DNA of 53,417 nucleotides, taken from the NCBI GenBank assembly GCA_001829185.1, contig MIAR01000054.1, forward strand, positions 1-53,417. The letters are read 5' to 3'. The translations under genes and the position numbers were made by a program. The notes below the pieces were generated by a model that was not told where the DNA came from, ran no database searches, and was given only the letters and a program-made list of their open reading frames with translations. This document shows positions 40,787 through 49,302 of this stretch, one piece after another. This DNA comes from Spirochaetes bacterium GWB1_60_80. GTDB taxonomy: Bacteria; Spirochaetota; Spirochaetia; Treponematales; UBA12059. Numbering within the stretch: position 1 is the first letter of the stretch; each line of letters starts with the position of its first letter.

Positions 40787-42139
40787 ATGCAAATCAGCGC
40801 CTATTCTGGCGATCTTACAACGATCGATTATTTGTCCATGCTGGTGGTTGACGTCCAGGGCGCCATCCGTTCGGTTTCCCTACCCCGGGCCTATGTTAGC
40901 GCGAAGGTCCTCAAGGAAGGCATCGGCTTTGACGCCAGCAATTTCGGCTATGCCCAGGTACATAAGAGCGACATGGTGGCCATTCCCGACCTGAGCACGG
41001 CCTTCGTGGAAGAGAAAGATGGCTTCAGCATCCTGCATGCCTTCTGCGATGTTTGGACCACCGACGGCGCTTTGTTCGACCAGTATCCGCGCTCGGTAGC
41101 CAAGAAGGCCATGGCCTACCTCAAGGAATCCGGCATCGGCGACGACGCCAAGATGCTGGTGGAACTGGAGTTCTACGTTTTCGACGACGTCCATTATTCC
41201 ACCACTGCCGCCCATTCTTACTATTATGTAGAGAGCGCCGAGGGCATTGGCGACAGCTACGAGGACTCGCCGCGCTTCGGCCTGTCCAAGGGCTACCATC
41301 GCCTGGGGCCGGATGACAAGTATAACCGCCTGCGCAACGAGGTGGTACAGGCCATGCAGTTGGCCGGCATCCCGGTTAAATACCACCACCACGAGGTCGG
41401 CGCCGCCCAGTTGGAGATCGAGCTGAATTTCATCTCGCTGGTTAAGGCCGGCGATGCCGTGGTCCTGTCCAAGATGATCATCAAGACCATCGCCGACGAG
41501 CTGGGCCTCTACGTTACCTTCATGCCTAAGCCGATGTACAAGATCGCCGGTTCCGGCATGCACGTCCACCAGTTCGTCGAGAAGAACGGCCAGAGCATCT
41601 TCCCGGGCGACGAGCTGTACGGCTTATCTACCGCCGGCCTGCAGTACACCGCCGGCGTGCTCAGCCACGCCTTGTCCGGCTCACTCCTGGCCTGGTCGAA
41701 TCCCAGCACCAATAGCTATCGCCGCTTGGTGGCCGGTTACGAGGCGCCGGTGTCCGCCACCTTCGCCAAGGCCAGCCGCGCCGCCGCCGTGCGCATTCCC
41801 GGCTACCTCAAGAAGGGCGAGGCCCGCATCGAGTTCCGTACCGGCGACGCCACCGCCAATACCTATTATTTCCTGGCCGCCATGCTGCTGGCCGGGCTGG
41901 ACGGCATCAAGCGCGGCCTCGACCCGGTCAAGCTCGGCTTTGCCAACACCAAGGAAACCGTTAAGAATATTTTCCCGACCGGCCTGTTCCATGTTTTAGC
42001 CGGGCTGAAGAAGGACTTCGCCTACCTGGCGCCGGCCTTCCCCCGGGAGTTGATCGACGGTTGGATCAGCCTCAAGACCCACGAGGCGGAATACGTTTAT
42101 AACGCGCCCGTACCGCAAGAGTACGAGCTCTATTTCTGA
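40787..42139 (+). CDS. Glutamine synthetase type I-like enzyme
   Basis: 450 residues of the GlnA superfamily. Visible motifs are VELEFYVFDD (metal Glu), HHHEVGAAQLEIEL (200-213), the flap region NSYRRLVAGYEAPV (309-322), GSGMHVHQ (255-262) and EARIEFRTGD. The N-terminal loop is FDASN where most GlnA have FDGSS. The family forms an amide bond from glutamate, ammonia and ATP, but gamma-glutamyl-amine ligases share the fold. An upstream TTGACT (40689) lacks a well-spaced -10 box. CAGGAG precedes the ATG by six bases. It sits 19 bases before iorA, so cotranscription with amino acid fermentation genes is likely. Confidence 0.88.
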   Translation: MQISAYSGDLTTIDYLSMLVVDVQGAIRSVSLPRAYVSAKVLKEGIGFDASNFGYAQVHKSDMVAIPDLSTAFVEEKDGFSILHAFCDVWTTDGALFDQYPRSVAKKAMAYLKESGIGDDAKMLVELEFYVFDDVHYSTTAAHSYYYVESAEGIGDSYEDSPRFGLSKGYHRLGPDDKYNRLRNEVVQAMQLAGIPVKYHHHEVGAAQLEIELNFISLVKAGDAVVLSKMIIKTIADELGLYVTFMPKPMYKIAGSGMHVHQFVEKNGQSIFPGDELYGLSTAGLQYTAGVLSHALSGSLLAWSNPSTNSYRRLVAGYEAPVSATFAKASRAAAVRIPGYLKKGEARIEFRTGDATANTYYFLAAMLLAGLDGIKRGLDPVKLGFANTKETVKNIFPTGLFHVLAGLKKDFAYLAPAFPRELIDGWISLKTHEAEYVYNAPVPQEYELYF

Positions 42140-42158
42140 TCGAGACAGGAAGGTTGCG

Positions 42159-43781
42159 ATGGTTAACGAAACATTGATGGGCGACGAGGCGATCGCCCTG
42201 GCGGCGGTGCACGCCGGCCTGAGCGGGGCCTTCGCCTATCCGGGCACCCCCGCCACCGAGATCATGGAATATTTGCAGGAACTGGCTGCCCGCGTCGCCG
42301 CCGGCACCATGCCTGGAGAGCAATTCGTCGCCCAATGGTGCCTGAACGAGAAGACGGCTTACGAGGATGCCCTCGGCGCCTCCTTCGCCGGCCGGCGGAC
42401 GCTTGTATCCATGAAGCACGTCGGCCTGAACGTGGCGGCCGACCCCTTCGTCAATTCCGGCCTGGTTAAGGTCAACGGCGGCCTGGTGCTGGTGGTGGCC
42501 GACGACCCGGGCATGCACTCCTCGCAGGACGAGCAGGATAGCCGCTGGCTGGCCGACTTCGCCCGCGTGCCCTGCTTCGAGCCGGCCAACCAGCAGGAAG
42601 CCTACGACATGACGCGCCAGGCCTTCGACCTGTCCGAAAAGTACGAGACGCCGGTCATGATTCGCATTACCACCCGCTTGGCGCACAGCCGCTCGGTTGT
42701 ATCGCTGCAGCCGGCCCGCGCCATGAACCCCATCAAGAAGCCGGCTCCCGGCATGGATTGGATCCTGATGCCGGCCGTAGCCCGCCGCCGCTGGAAACTG
42801 GTGCTGGAACGCCAGCGCAAGCTGGAGGACCTGTCCTCGGGTTTCGCCTGCAATACCTACACCAAGGGCGACAAGAAACTGGGCGTCATCACCTGTGGCC
42901 TGGCGCTGCAGTACTACCTTGAGAACCTGGATGACTACCAGGTGCAACGCGGCCAGGCGCCGACGCACCTGCATATCGGCTTCTACCCGATGCCGACCGA
43001 CCGCATCCGCGAGCTGTACGCCAACTGCGACCAGATCCTGGTCATCGAGGAGGGCTACCCGCTGGTGGAGCGCCTGCTGCGCGGCATCATCCAGCCGGGC
43101 AAGAAGATCATGGGCAAGGAGACCGGCGAGATTCCCTACGACGGCGAACTGTCGCCGGATACGGTGCGCGCCGCCCTCGGCCTGAGCCCCCATCAGGGCC
43201 TGGCGGTCAAGGAGCTGATCCCGCCCGGACGGCCGCCGCAGCTGTGCGTCGGCTGCCCGCACGCCGATAGCTATAACGCCCTCAAGGAAGCCCTTCTGGG
43301 CTATCCGCTGCACGCCGTTACCAGCGACATCGGCTGCTACACCCTGGGCGCCTTGCCGCCTTTCAACGCCATCGAAACCACCGTGGACATGGGCGCCAGC
43401 ATCGGCATGGCCCGCGGCGCCTCCGAAGTCGGCCTGATCCCGGTGGTGGCCGTCATCGGCGATTCCACCTTCTACCATTCCGGTCTGTCCAACCTGATCG
43501 ACGTCGTCAGCCACAACACCGACGTGACGGTGCTTATCCTGGACAACGACACCACCGGCATGACCGGCGCCCAGCCGACCATCCTGCCCTCCAGCCGGCT
43601 TGAGCCGGTGCTCAAGGGCATCGGTGTGGCGCCCGAGCACATCCGCGTCATCCGCGCCCACAAGAACGAGCACGACAAGAACGTGGCCGTCATCAAGGAA
43701 GAGTTAGCCTTCAAGGGGCCGTCCGTGGTGGTGCTGGTGCGCGAGTGCCTGGAAGCCATCAAGAAAGCGAGAAAAGCATGA
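42159..43781 (+). CDS. iorA: Indolepyruvate:ferredoxin oxidoreductase alpha subunit without C-terminal ferredoxin domain
   Basis: 540 residues. An N-terminal pyrimidine-type domain (GDEAIALAAVHAGLSGAFAYPGTPATEIME) and a C-terminal TPP-binding domain (VGCPHADSY, TSDIGCYTLG, VIGDSTFYHSG) match IorA, which decarboxylates aryl pyruvates to aryl-acyl-CoA. Typical IorA is about 600 residues or more and ends with a two-cluster ferredoxin domain; here the protein stops after the TPP domain (LECLEAIKKARKA-like end), so those eight cysteines are missing. Electrons would need another carrier. GGAAGG precedes the ATG. It overlaps iorB by four bases. Confidence 0.92.
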   Translation: MVNETLMGDEAIALAAVHAGLSGAFAYPGTPATEIMEYLQELAARVAAGTMPGEQFVAQWCLNEKTAYEDALGASFAGRRTLVSMKHVGLNVAADPFVNSGLVKVNGGLVLVVADDPGMHSSQDEQDSRWLADFARVPCFEPANQQEAYDMTRQAFDLSEKYETPVMIRITTRLAHSRSVVSLQPARAMNPIKKPAPGMDWILMPAVARRRWKLVLERQRKLEDLSSGFACNTYTKGDKKLGVITCGLALQYYLENLDDYQVQRGQAPTHLHIGFYPMPTDRIRELYANCDQILVIEEGYPLVERLLRGIIQPGKKIMGKETGEIPYDGELSPDTVRAALGLSPHQGLAVKELIPPGRPPQLCVGCPHADSYNALKEALLGYPLHAVTSDIGCYTLGALPPFNAIETTVDMGASIGMARGASEVGLIPVVAVIGDSTFYHSGLSNLIDVVSHNTDVTVLILDNDTTGMTGAQPTILPSSRLEPVLKGIGVAPEHIRVIRAHKNEHDKNVAVIKEELAFKGPSVVVLVRECLEAIKKARKA

Positions 43782-44353
43782 AGTACGATATCGTTTTGTG
43801 CGGTGTCGGCGGTCAGGGCGGCATCTCGGTCTCCGTGGTCATCGCCCGCGCCGCCATGGCCGAGGGCCTCAAGGTCAAGCAGTCCGAGGTGCACGGCATG
43901 AGCCAGCGCGGCGGCGAAGTGTTGGCCCACCTGCGTCTGGCCGACAAAGAGCCGGCCAGCCCGACCATTCCGCTCGGCGGCGCCGACCTGATCATCTCCT
44001 TCGAGCCGTTGGAGACCCTGCGCTATCTACCCTGGCTGAACGCCAAGACCGGTCTGGTTATCTCGGCCACCAAGCCGCTCATCAACATGACCGGCTACCC
44101 GGATCTCGCCAAATTGCAGGCCGAGCTGGAGGCCCTGCCCAACAAGCTGTTGTTCGACGCCGACGCCGTGGCCCGCGAGGCCGGCAACGTCAAGGCTGCC
44201 AACATAGTCCTGGTCGGTGCCGCCTCGCGCAGCCTGCCGCTCAAGGAAGAGAGTCTGAAAACCGCCATCCGTGAACTGTTCGGCCGCAAGGGCGAGGCAG
44301 TTGTCGCAGCCAACCTGAAAGCATTTGATTATGGACGCACGGCAAATTCTTGA
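43778..44353 (+). CDS. iorB: Indolepyruvate:ferredoxin oxidoreductase beta subunit
   Basis: 191-residue gamma-type 2-oxoacid oxidoreductase domain. VLCGVGGQGGISVSVVIARAAMAEGL, SEVHGMSQRGGEVLAHLRL and the IISFEPLETLRYL segment are hallmarks of IorB. It binds CoA in the complex. Start is the ATG overlapping the iorA stop; the frame extension upstream is within iorA. Its end overlaps the acyl-CoA synthetase start by 23 bases. Confidence 0.95.
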   Translation: MKYDIVLCGVGGQGGISVSVVIARAAMAEGLKVKQSEVHGMSQRGGEVLAHLRLADKEPASPTIPLGGADLIISFEPLETLRYLPWLNAKTGLVISATKPLINMTGYPDLAKLQAELEALPNKLLFDADAVAREAGNVKAANIVLVGAASRSLPLKEESLKTAIRELFGRKGEAVVAANLKAFDYGRTANS

Positions 44354-46607
44354 GATAACGGCGCGGGCTCGCGCCGAGGGCCGCGACGCCCTAACTGAAG
44401 TCGAGGGTCTCAGGTTGCTGGCCGCGATGGGTATTCCCACCCCGCGCCATCATTTCGTCAAGGGTTCTGTCGAACTGGCCGGGCTGGAGGTCTTAGCCGG
44501 ACCGCGGGCGGTGGTTAAGGTAATTTCACCGGAAATCTTGCACAAGACCGAGATGGGCGGCGTGGCCATCGTCCCCAATGAACCGGCTTCCATTAAGGCA
44601 GCCATGGCCGAGATGGAAGGCCGCTTTGGCAAGTACCGGGTGGACGGCTACACCGTCAACGAGTTCTGCGCCTTTGAGCCCCGGCTGGGCCACGAGATCA
44701 TCGTCGGCTACCGCTTTGCCAAGGATTTCGGCCCGATTATTTCCTTTGGCCCCGGCGGCATCTACACCGAATTCCTGGCCAAGCAGTTCCGCCCCGGCGC
44801 GGCTAATGTTTTCTTCAGCCCGCTGACGGCCGACCGGTCGCTGGTGGAGCGCTGCCTCAAGGAAAACGCCGTCCGAACCCTACTGTGCGGCGGCCTGCGC
44901 GGCACCAAGGCGGCCCTCGACGAGCGGCTGCTGGTGGACGCCGTCATGGCCTTCATCGGCGCCGCCGGCGCCTTGGCCGAGGCTGGCGTTTCCGAGTTTG
45001 AAGTTAATCCCTTCGTGGTCGGCAAGGACGCGGCCGGAAACGGCCGCCTGGTGGCCCTGGACGCCCTGGTCAAGCTCGACGACCTGCGTGGCGATGAGCT
45101 GGCTCTGGCCGGCGGGCATCTGGCCAACCGCAAGCAGCTGGCCAGGCCGGTCGACAAGATTGAGAAAATATTGCAACCAGCCAGCGCCGCCATCATCGGC
45201 GTGTCCGAAAAAGGCATGAATAACGGCCGCATCATCCTCAATAACCTGATCCAGGACGGCTTCGACCGTCAGCGCCTCTACGTGGTCAAGGCCGGGCTTG
45301 ACAGCCTGGACGGCTGCCGCTGCGTGCCCGACCTGGCCAGCCTGCCGGAAAAGGTTGACCTGTTCGTGCTGGTCATTCCGGCCTCTCAGGCCCCTAGCTG
45401 CATCGCCGAGTTGGCCGAGCTGGACAAGGCACAGAGCGTCATCGTCATCCCCGGCGGCCTGGAGGAAAAATCGGGCACCGAGGCGCTGGTGACGCGCATG
45501 AACGCCAGCCTGGAAGCTTCCCGTTCCGGAGTTGGCCGCGGCCCGCTGCTCAACGGCGGCAACTGCCTGGGCATCCGTTCCATTCCCGGCAAGTACAACA
45601 CCCTGTTTATCCCCGAGTACAAGCTGCCCATGCCCGCAGGCAGCGTCGACCCGGTGGCCGTGCTGTCCCAGTCCGGCGCCTTCGCCATTACCCGCCTGTC
45701 CAAGTGCCCGCAGGTCAATCCGAAATATATTATTACCTGCGGTAACCAGATGGACGTCACCATCGGCGACTACTTGGAGTACTTGGCGCAGGATAAGGAG
45801 CTGCAGGTCTACGCGGTCTACGTCGAGGGCTTCAAGCCGCTGGACGGCGAAAAGGTGCTGCGCGCCTGCCGGTTCATCATCGCTTCCGGACGGACCGTCA
45901 TCTTCTACCGGGCCGGCCGCACCGCCGCCGGAGCGGCGGCCAGCGCCAGCCACACCGCCAGCATCGCCGGCGACTACCCGGTAACGCGCGAACTGCTGCG
46001 CCAGCTGGGCGTAGTGATGGCCGAAAGCCTGGACGAGTTCGACGACGCCGTCACCACCTTCAGCCTGCTGCGCGCCAAGCGCTACCGCGGCCTTCGCCTG
46101 GGTGCCGTCTCCAACGCCGGCTTCGAGTGCGTGGCCTTCGCCGACAACCTGGGGCGGTTGACCATCGGCCCCTTCAGCCCGGCCGCCGCGCCGCGCCTAG
46201 AGAAGACCTTCGCCGAGGCCAAGATCAGCGATATTGTCGACGTGCACAACCCGATAGACCTGACGCCGATGGCCGACGATACCGCCTACTTTGACAGCTT
46301 CAAGACCGTGCTGGACGACCAGGCCATCGACGCCGGCATCATCGGCCTGGTGCCGCTGACCGCGCGCATGAACAGCCTGGCCAAAGCGGCTGGCCACGCC
46401 GAGGACATCACTCAGCCCGATTCGCTGACCGTGCGCCTGGGCGATCTTATCAAGCAAGGTGATAAACCCTGGGTGGCGGTAGTCGACTCTGGCGAACTGT
46501 ACGATCCCTATGCCCGCGCCTTGATAGCCAACGGTGTGCCGACCTTCCGCACGGCCGACCGGGCGCTGCTCATGCTGAACCTCTGGCTGGAGGCGCATCA
46601 GCCGTAG
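44331..46607 (+). CDS. ADP-forming acyl-CoA synthetase, fused beta-alpha
   Basis: 758 residues. An ATP-grasp (beta-subunit) domain is N-terminal (about 1-255; VVKVISPEILHKTEMGGV, SFGPGGIYTE, EFEVNPFVV). The CoA-binding domain (about 275-390; IIGVSEKGMNNGR) and ligase domains follow, with the phospho-His near 541 in ASASHTASIAGD. It converts acyl-CoA, ADP and phosphate to acid and ATP. Coupled to IorAB it would complete aryl-amino-acid fermentation. Fused homologues such as PatZ/Acd are mostly alpha then beta; this order is reversed. ATG at 44331 lies inside the iorB end. A terminator follows at 46693. Confidence 0.93.
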   Translation: MDARQILEITARARAEGRDALTEVEGLRLLAAMGIPTPRHHFVKGSVELAGLEVLAGPRAVVKVISPEILHKTEMGGVAIVPNEPASIKAAMAEMEGRFGKYRVDGYTVNEFCAFEPRLGHEIIVGYRFAKDFGPIISFGPGGIYTEFLAKQFRPGAANVFFSPLTADRSLVERCLKENAVRTLLCGGLRGTKAALDERLLVDAVMAFIGAAGALAEAGVSEFEVNPFVVGKDAAGNGRLVALDALVKLDDLRGDELALAGGHLANRKQLARPVDKIEKILQPASAAIIGVSEKGMNNGRIILNNLIQDGFDRQRLYVVKAGLDSLDGCRCVPDLASLPEKVDLFVLVIPASQAPSCIAELAELDKAQSVIVIPGGLEEKSGTEALVTRMNASLEASRSGVGRGPLLNGGNCLGIRSIPGKYNTLFIPEYKLPMPAGSVDPVAVLSQSGAFAITRLSKCPQVNPKYIITCGNQMDVTIGDYLEYLAQDKELQVYAVYVEGFKPLDGEKVLRACRFIIASGRTVIFYRAGRTAAGAAASASHTASIAGDYPVTRELLRQLGVVMAESLDEFDDAVTTFSLLRAKRYRGLRLGAVSNAGFECVAFADNLGRLTIGPFSPAAAPRLEKTFAEAKISDIVDVHNPIDLTPMADDTAYFDSFKTVLDDQAIDAGIIGLVPLTARMNSLAKAAGHAEDITQPDSLTVRLGDLIKQGDKPWVAVVDSGELYDPYARALIANGVPTFRTADRALLMLNLWLEAHQP

Positions 46608-46692
46608 CACCGGCTGGCGTTGGAATAAAAGTGGCGCCAGCGGCGTATCCTTTGGGCCGGCGGCTTGTTTCTTATGTACTCCTCCTCTAGAT

Positions 46693-46730
46693 GGAGCCTG
46701 AGCTGCGTTGCAGACAGGCTCCTCTTTTTT
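46693..46730 (+). terminator. Rho-independent terminator of the GS-ior-acyl-CoA synthetase operon
   Basis: Perfect 8-bp stem GGAGCCTG (46693-46700) and CAGGCTCC (46715-46722), extendable by AGA/TCT, then TCTTTTTT. Confidence 0.8.
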
Positions 46731-46815
46731 AATCTCCTCGGCTGCTTATTCCCTTTTCGGCGATATCGGGCTATAGTAGAGACGACACTCACTATCCTGG
46801 TCGCGAGGCTGTACC

Positions 46816-47886
46816 ATGAAGACAACCAGTCTGGCCGCGGTGCTGTATTCCCAGATCGCCGGCTTTGAGCTCCTGATGAATAGCAATAACACCCTGGCGT
46901 TGCAGCTTCTGGCCCGCTACCAGGCCTTAGTGGCCGAGATACTGCCGGAACACTCCGGCGAGCTGGTCGACGTTACGGGTGACGAAGACCTGATCATATT
47001 CAATAGCGCCGTTCACGCCGTGCAATTTGCCCTGCATCTGGAGCTGGCCGTCAAAGGCTATAACCGCGGGCAGCCTGATTCGGCCGAGCGTTTCCTGCTC
47101 AGTGTCGGCGTCCACTTGGGCGAGATCTGGCGCGAGGGCCAACGCGTTTATGGCAACGGCGTCAACATCGGCGCCCGCGTCAAGCAGGCAGCCCTCCCTG
47201 GCATGATTCTGGTTTCCGAGGACGTCGAGCGCCAGGTGGCCAACAAACTGGATGTCGAGTTTTTTGAGGTCGTTGATCGGGTGCTCAAGAATATCAAGCG
47301 GCCCTTGCGTCTCTATGCCATTGGCGACTGCCAGGCCGAGCTGCGCCGCGCTGCGTCTAAAGCCGAGGCGGACAGCCTGGCCGTCGCGCTGGCTAGGGTG
47401 GAAGGTGACCAGGCGGTGCAAACAGCGGCTGATCAGCCAGTCAGCCCGGAGCCTGATAGCCGCGCCTGGCAGGCTCCGACTGACGTCACCGAGGAGCAGG
47501 CGGCAGGCGGCAGTTTCAGCCTTACCATCGGTACCGTTGAGCCAAGCCAGAAGCGCCAGCCAGCAGGCAACGGGGCGACGGGCGACGAGCGACGGTGCGA
47601 CGGTGCGACGAGCGCCAGCCAAACAGCGGTCCGGTTAACGCTCGAAGAAAAAGTCGACCGGCTCAAGGCGGTTCGCATCAAGGCGTTGGTCGCGATAGCG
47701 CGGTCTTTACTGGTTGGGGCGGCCTTCGGCTGGGCTTACCTGCGCTACGAGAATGCCTGGCTGTTTGTCGGCGCCATGATTCTTGGCTTGCTGCCGCTGC
47801 TTGGCGCCACCAAGCGTTTCCTCGCCACAGGGCCAGACCTGAAACAGGCGCGCAAGGCTATAGCCGCTCCACCGCGTCGGGATTAG
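46816..47886 (+). CDS. Class III nucleotidyl cyclase-like protein with C-terminal membrane helices, catalysis doubtful
   Basis: 356 residues. Residues about 5-175 follow the class III adenylate/guanylate cyclase fold (LVDVTGDEDLIIF, VGVHLGEIWREGQRVYGNGVNIGARV). The first metal-binding Asp of the canonical FxDI motif is replaced (LYSQIAGF), while GDED near residue 55 keeps the second acidic cluster. Activity is therefore doubtful. A low-complexity linker (about 195-275) leads to two hydrophobic segments near 290-335. A possible -10 (TATAGT, 46772) lies upstream. Cyclase modules of this type are often fused to AAA-TPR ATPases like the one at 49303-51816, but here they are separate and convergent. 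Confidence 0.82.
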   Translation: MKTTSLAAVLYSQIAGFELLMNSNNTLALQLLARYQALVAEILPEHSGELVDVTGDEDLIIFNSAVHAVQFALHLELAVKGYNRGQPDSAERFLLSVGVHLGEIWREGQRVYGNGVNIGARVKQAALPGMILVSEDVERQVANKLDVEFFEVVDRVLKNIKRPLRLYAIGDCQAELRRAASKAEADSLAVALARVEGDQAVQTAADQPVSPEPDSRAWQAPTDVTEEQAAGGSFSLTIGTVEPSQKRQPAGNGATGDERRCDGATSASQTAVRLTLEEKVDRLKAVRIKALVAIARSLLVGAAFGWAYLRYENAWLFVGAMILGLLPLLGATKRFLATGPDLKQARKAIAAPPRRD

Positions 47887-47910
47887 CCGGTCGAGGCGGA
47901 TTGCCCGCGC

Positions 47911-47960
47911 TGGTCTGGCTAGGCCGGGCTAGGCCGGGCTGATCAGGCCTGGTCAGACCA
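47911..47960. repeat. Inverted repeat between convergent genes
   Basis: TGGTCTG (47911-47917) pairs with CAGACCA (47954-47960) around a tandem duplication of CTAGGCCGGG. It overlaps the larA-like stop codon. No T-tract is present, so termination is uncertain. Confidence 0.45.
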
Positions 47961-49302
47961 TCCACAAGCCGAGCGCCGGGTTTTTAATAAAGAAAAATTC
48001 CTCACCCTGCCGCTTGTTCCAGCCGGCGGAGCATCCTTCGATCTGGTAGTGTGCGGCCAGCGTCTGCCACTCGGCCCATTGGAAGCCGGCGGCCTCTACC
48101 GCTGCCCGATCCAGCCCGCCGGCGGCCAGACAGATGTCGAAGCGGCCTTCGCTTGAGCCGTGCATCAGGTGGGCGGCCGCCGCCAAGTGCCGGGACAGGT
48201 CGCCGCCGGCCACTAAGGATAGCACCTTGGCCGAACCGCAGTAGCCGTACTGGCGGATGATGCGGTCGATGCCGGCGTCTTCGCCGAAGCAATCGACACC
48301 CGGGGCCAGAATGATCAGGCGTCCGCCGTCGGCCATGGCCAGGCGGCTGCGGTAAATGGCCTTGTTACCCAGCCAGGTGGAGCGGAATTCGGCCGCGTCG
48401 AGCCAGACTACCATGGTCTGGACCGGTCGGCCGGTATGGCTGATGTTGACGGCGGCCGACAAGGCGGCGGCCTGCTCGAAAACCGTCCGGCCGGAGCCGA
48501 TGAACAGGCCGCGCACCACATCGCCATGCCTTGCGTCGTGACCAGCGCCAGCGCCGGCAACGCCGCCGCTAACGGTGTTGTCCGGCGAGTCGACCGGGTT
48601 AACCGGCCCGACCACGGTCAAGGCGTAAACTAGCGGTAGCCCGCCGGCAAAGTGGTTTTGGGCATAATCGAGCAAGGCGCGGACCGGGGTGTCCAGTCGG
48701 CCCAGGGTGCGTTCGATACCCCAGGCCGCTCCCAACCAGTGCGACAGGGCGATGCTATCGCGGCCTCCAGTGCCGACGAAGATGTTTTTACTGTAGTTGG
48801 CCATGCCGACTACCTCGTGCGGCACCACTTGACCAAGCGACAGGATCAGGTCGAAATCGCCCTCGGTTAGCAGGCGATTGACCTGCACTGGCCACTCAAA
48901 ATCGCAGTGTCCGCCGGAAATTTCCCGCACGTAAGCCGACGGGACGCGGCCGAGGGTAACCAGGTCTTCTTTCCAGCGGTGCTCGCGAAACAGGTGTTGC
49001 GGGATACCCGGAAAATGACGCTCCAGCTCGACTGCATCCATCGGCCGGTGGGTGCCGAGGGCCGGCAAGACAGCTTTCAGGGCCGGGCCATAAAAATCAT
49101 AGGCGGCCTTCAACAGAATGCCGGCCCTGGCGTGGGCGCGGCTGCCATCCGGCGGCACCACCAGTACCCGCTGTCGCGGGCCGAGCCTTTCCAGGTAAGC
49201 GACAAGCTGGCTGTTCAAGTCGGATTCATCCAGGCTGGTGTCAGGACTGCCCCGGCACAGGCAGCCGGCGGGCGGGCTTGGATAGTTGGCGCTGGGCATC
49301 AT
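47953..49302 (-). CDS. LarA family nickel-pincer racemase-like protein
   Basis: 449 residues of the lactate racemase (LarA/DUF2088) superfamily. Residues that in LarA bind the nickel-pincer nucleotide and substrate are in place: DGSR (52-55), H85 (GTHRP), H162 and K172 in PHEVVGMANYSKN, and H188. The spacing from H162 to K172 (10) and K172 to H188 (16) equals LarA 174-184-200. The family racemises or epimerises 2-hydroxy acids; substrate here is unknown. LarB, LarC and LarE cofactor genes are not in the window. It starts directly at the stop of the AAA-TPR gene (TGA-ATG), so the two are one operon. Confidence 0.9.
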   Translation of the reverse strand: MMPSANYPSPPAGCLCRGSPDTSLDESDLNSQLVAYLERLGPRQRVLVVPPDGSRAHARAGILLKAAYDFYGPALKAVLPALGTHRPMDAVELERHFPGIPQHLFREHRWKEDLVTLGRVPSAYVREISGGHCDFEWPVQVNRLLTEGDFDLILSLGQVVPHEVVGMANYSKNIFVGTGGRDSIALSHWLGAAWGIERTLGRLDTPVRALLDYAQNHFAGGLPLVYALTVVGPVNPVDSPDNTVSGGVAGAGAGHDARHGDVVRGLFIGSGRTVFEQAAALSAAVNISHTGRPVQTMVVWLDAAEFRSTWLGNKAIYRSRLAMADGGRLIILAPGVDCFGEDAGIDRIIRQYGYCGSAKVLSLVAGGDLSRHLAAAAHLMHGSSEGRFDICLAAGGLDRAAVEAAGFQWAEWQTLAAHYQIEGCSAGWNKRQGEEFFFIKNPALGLWMV

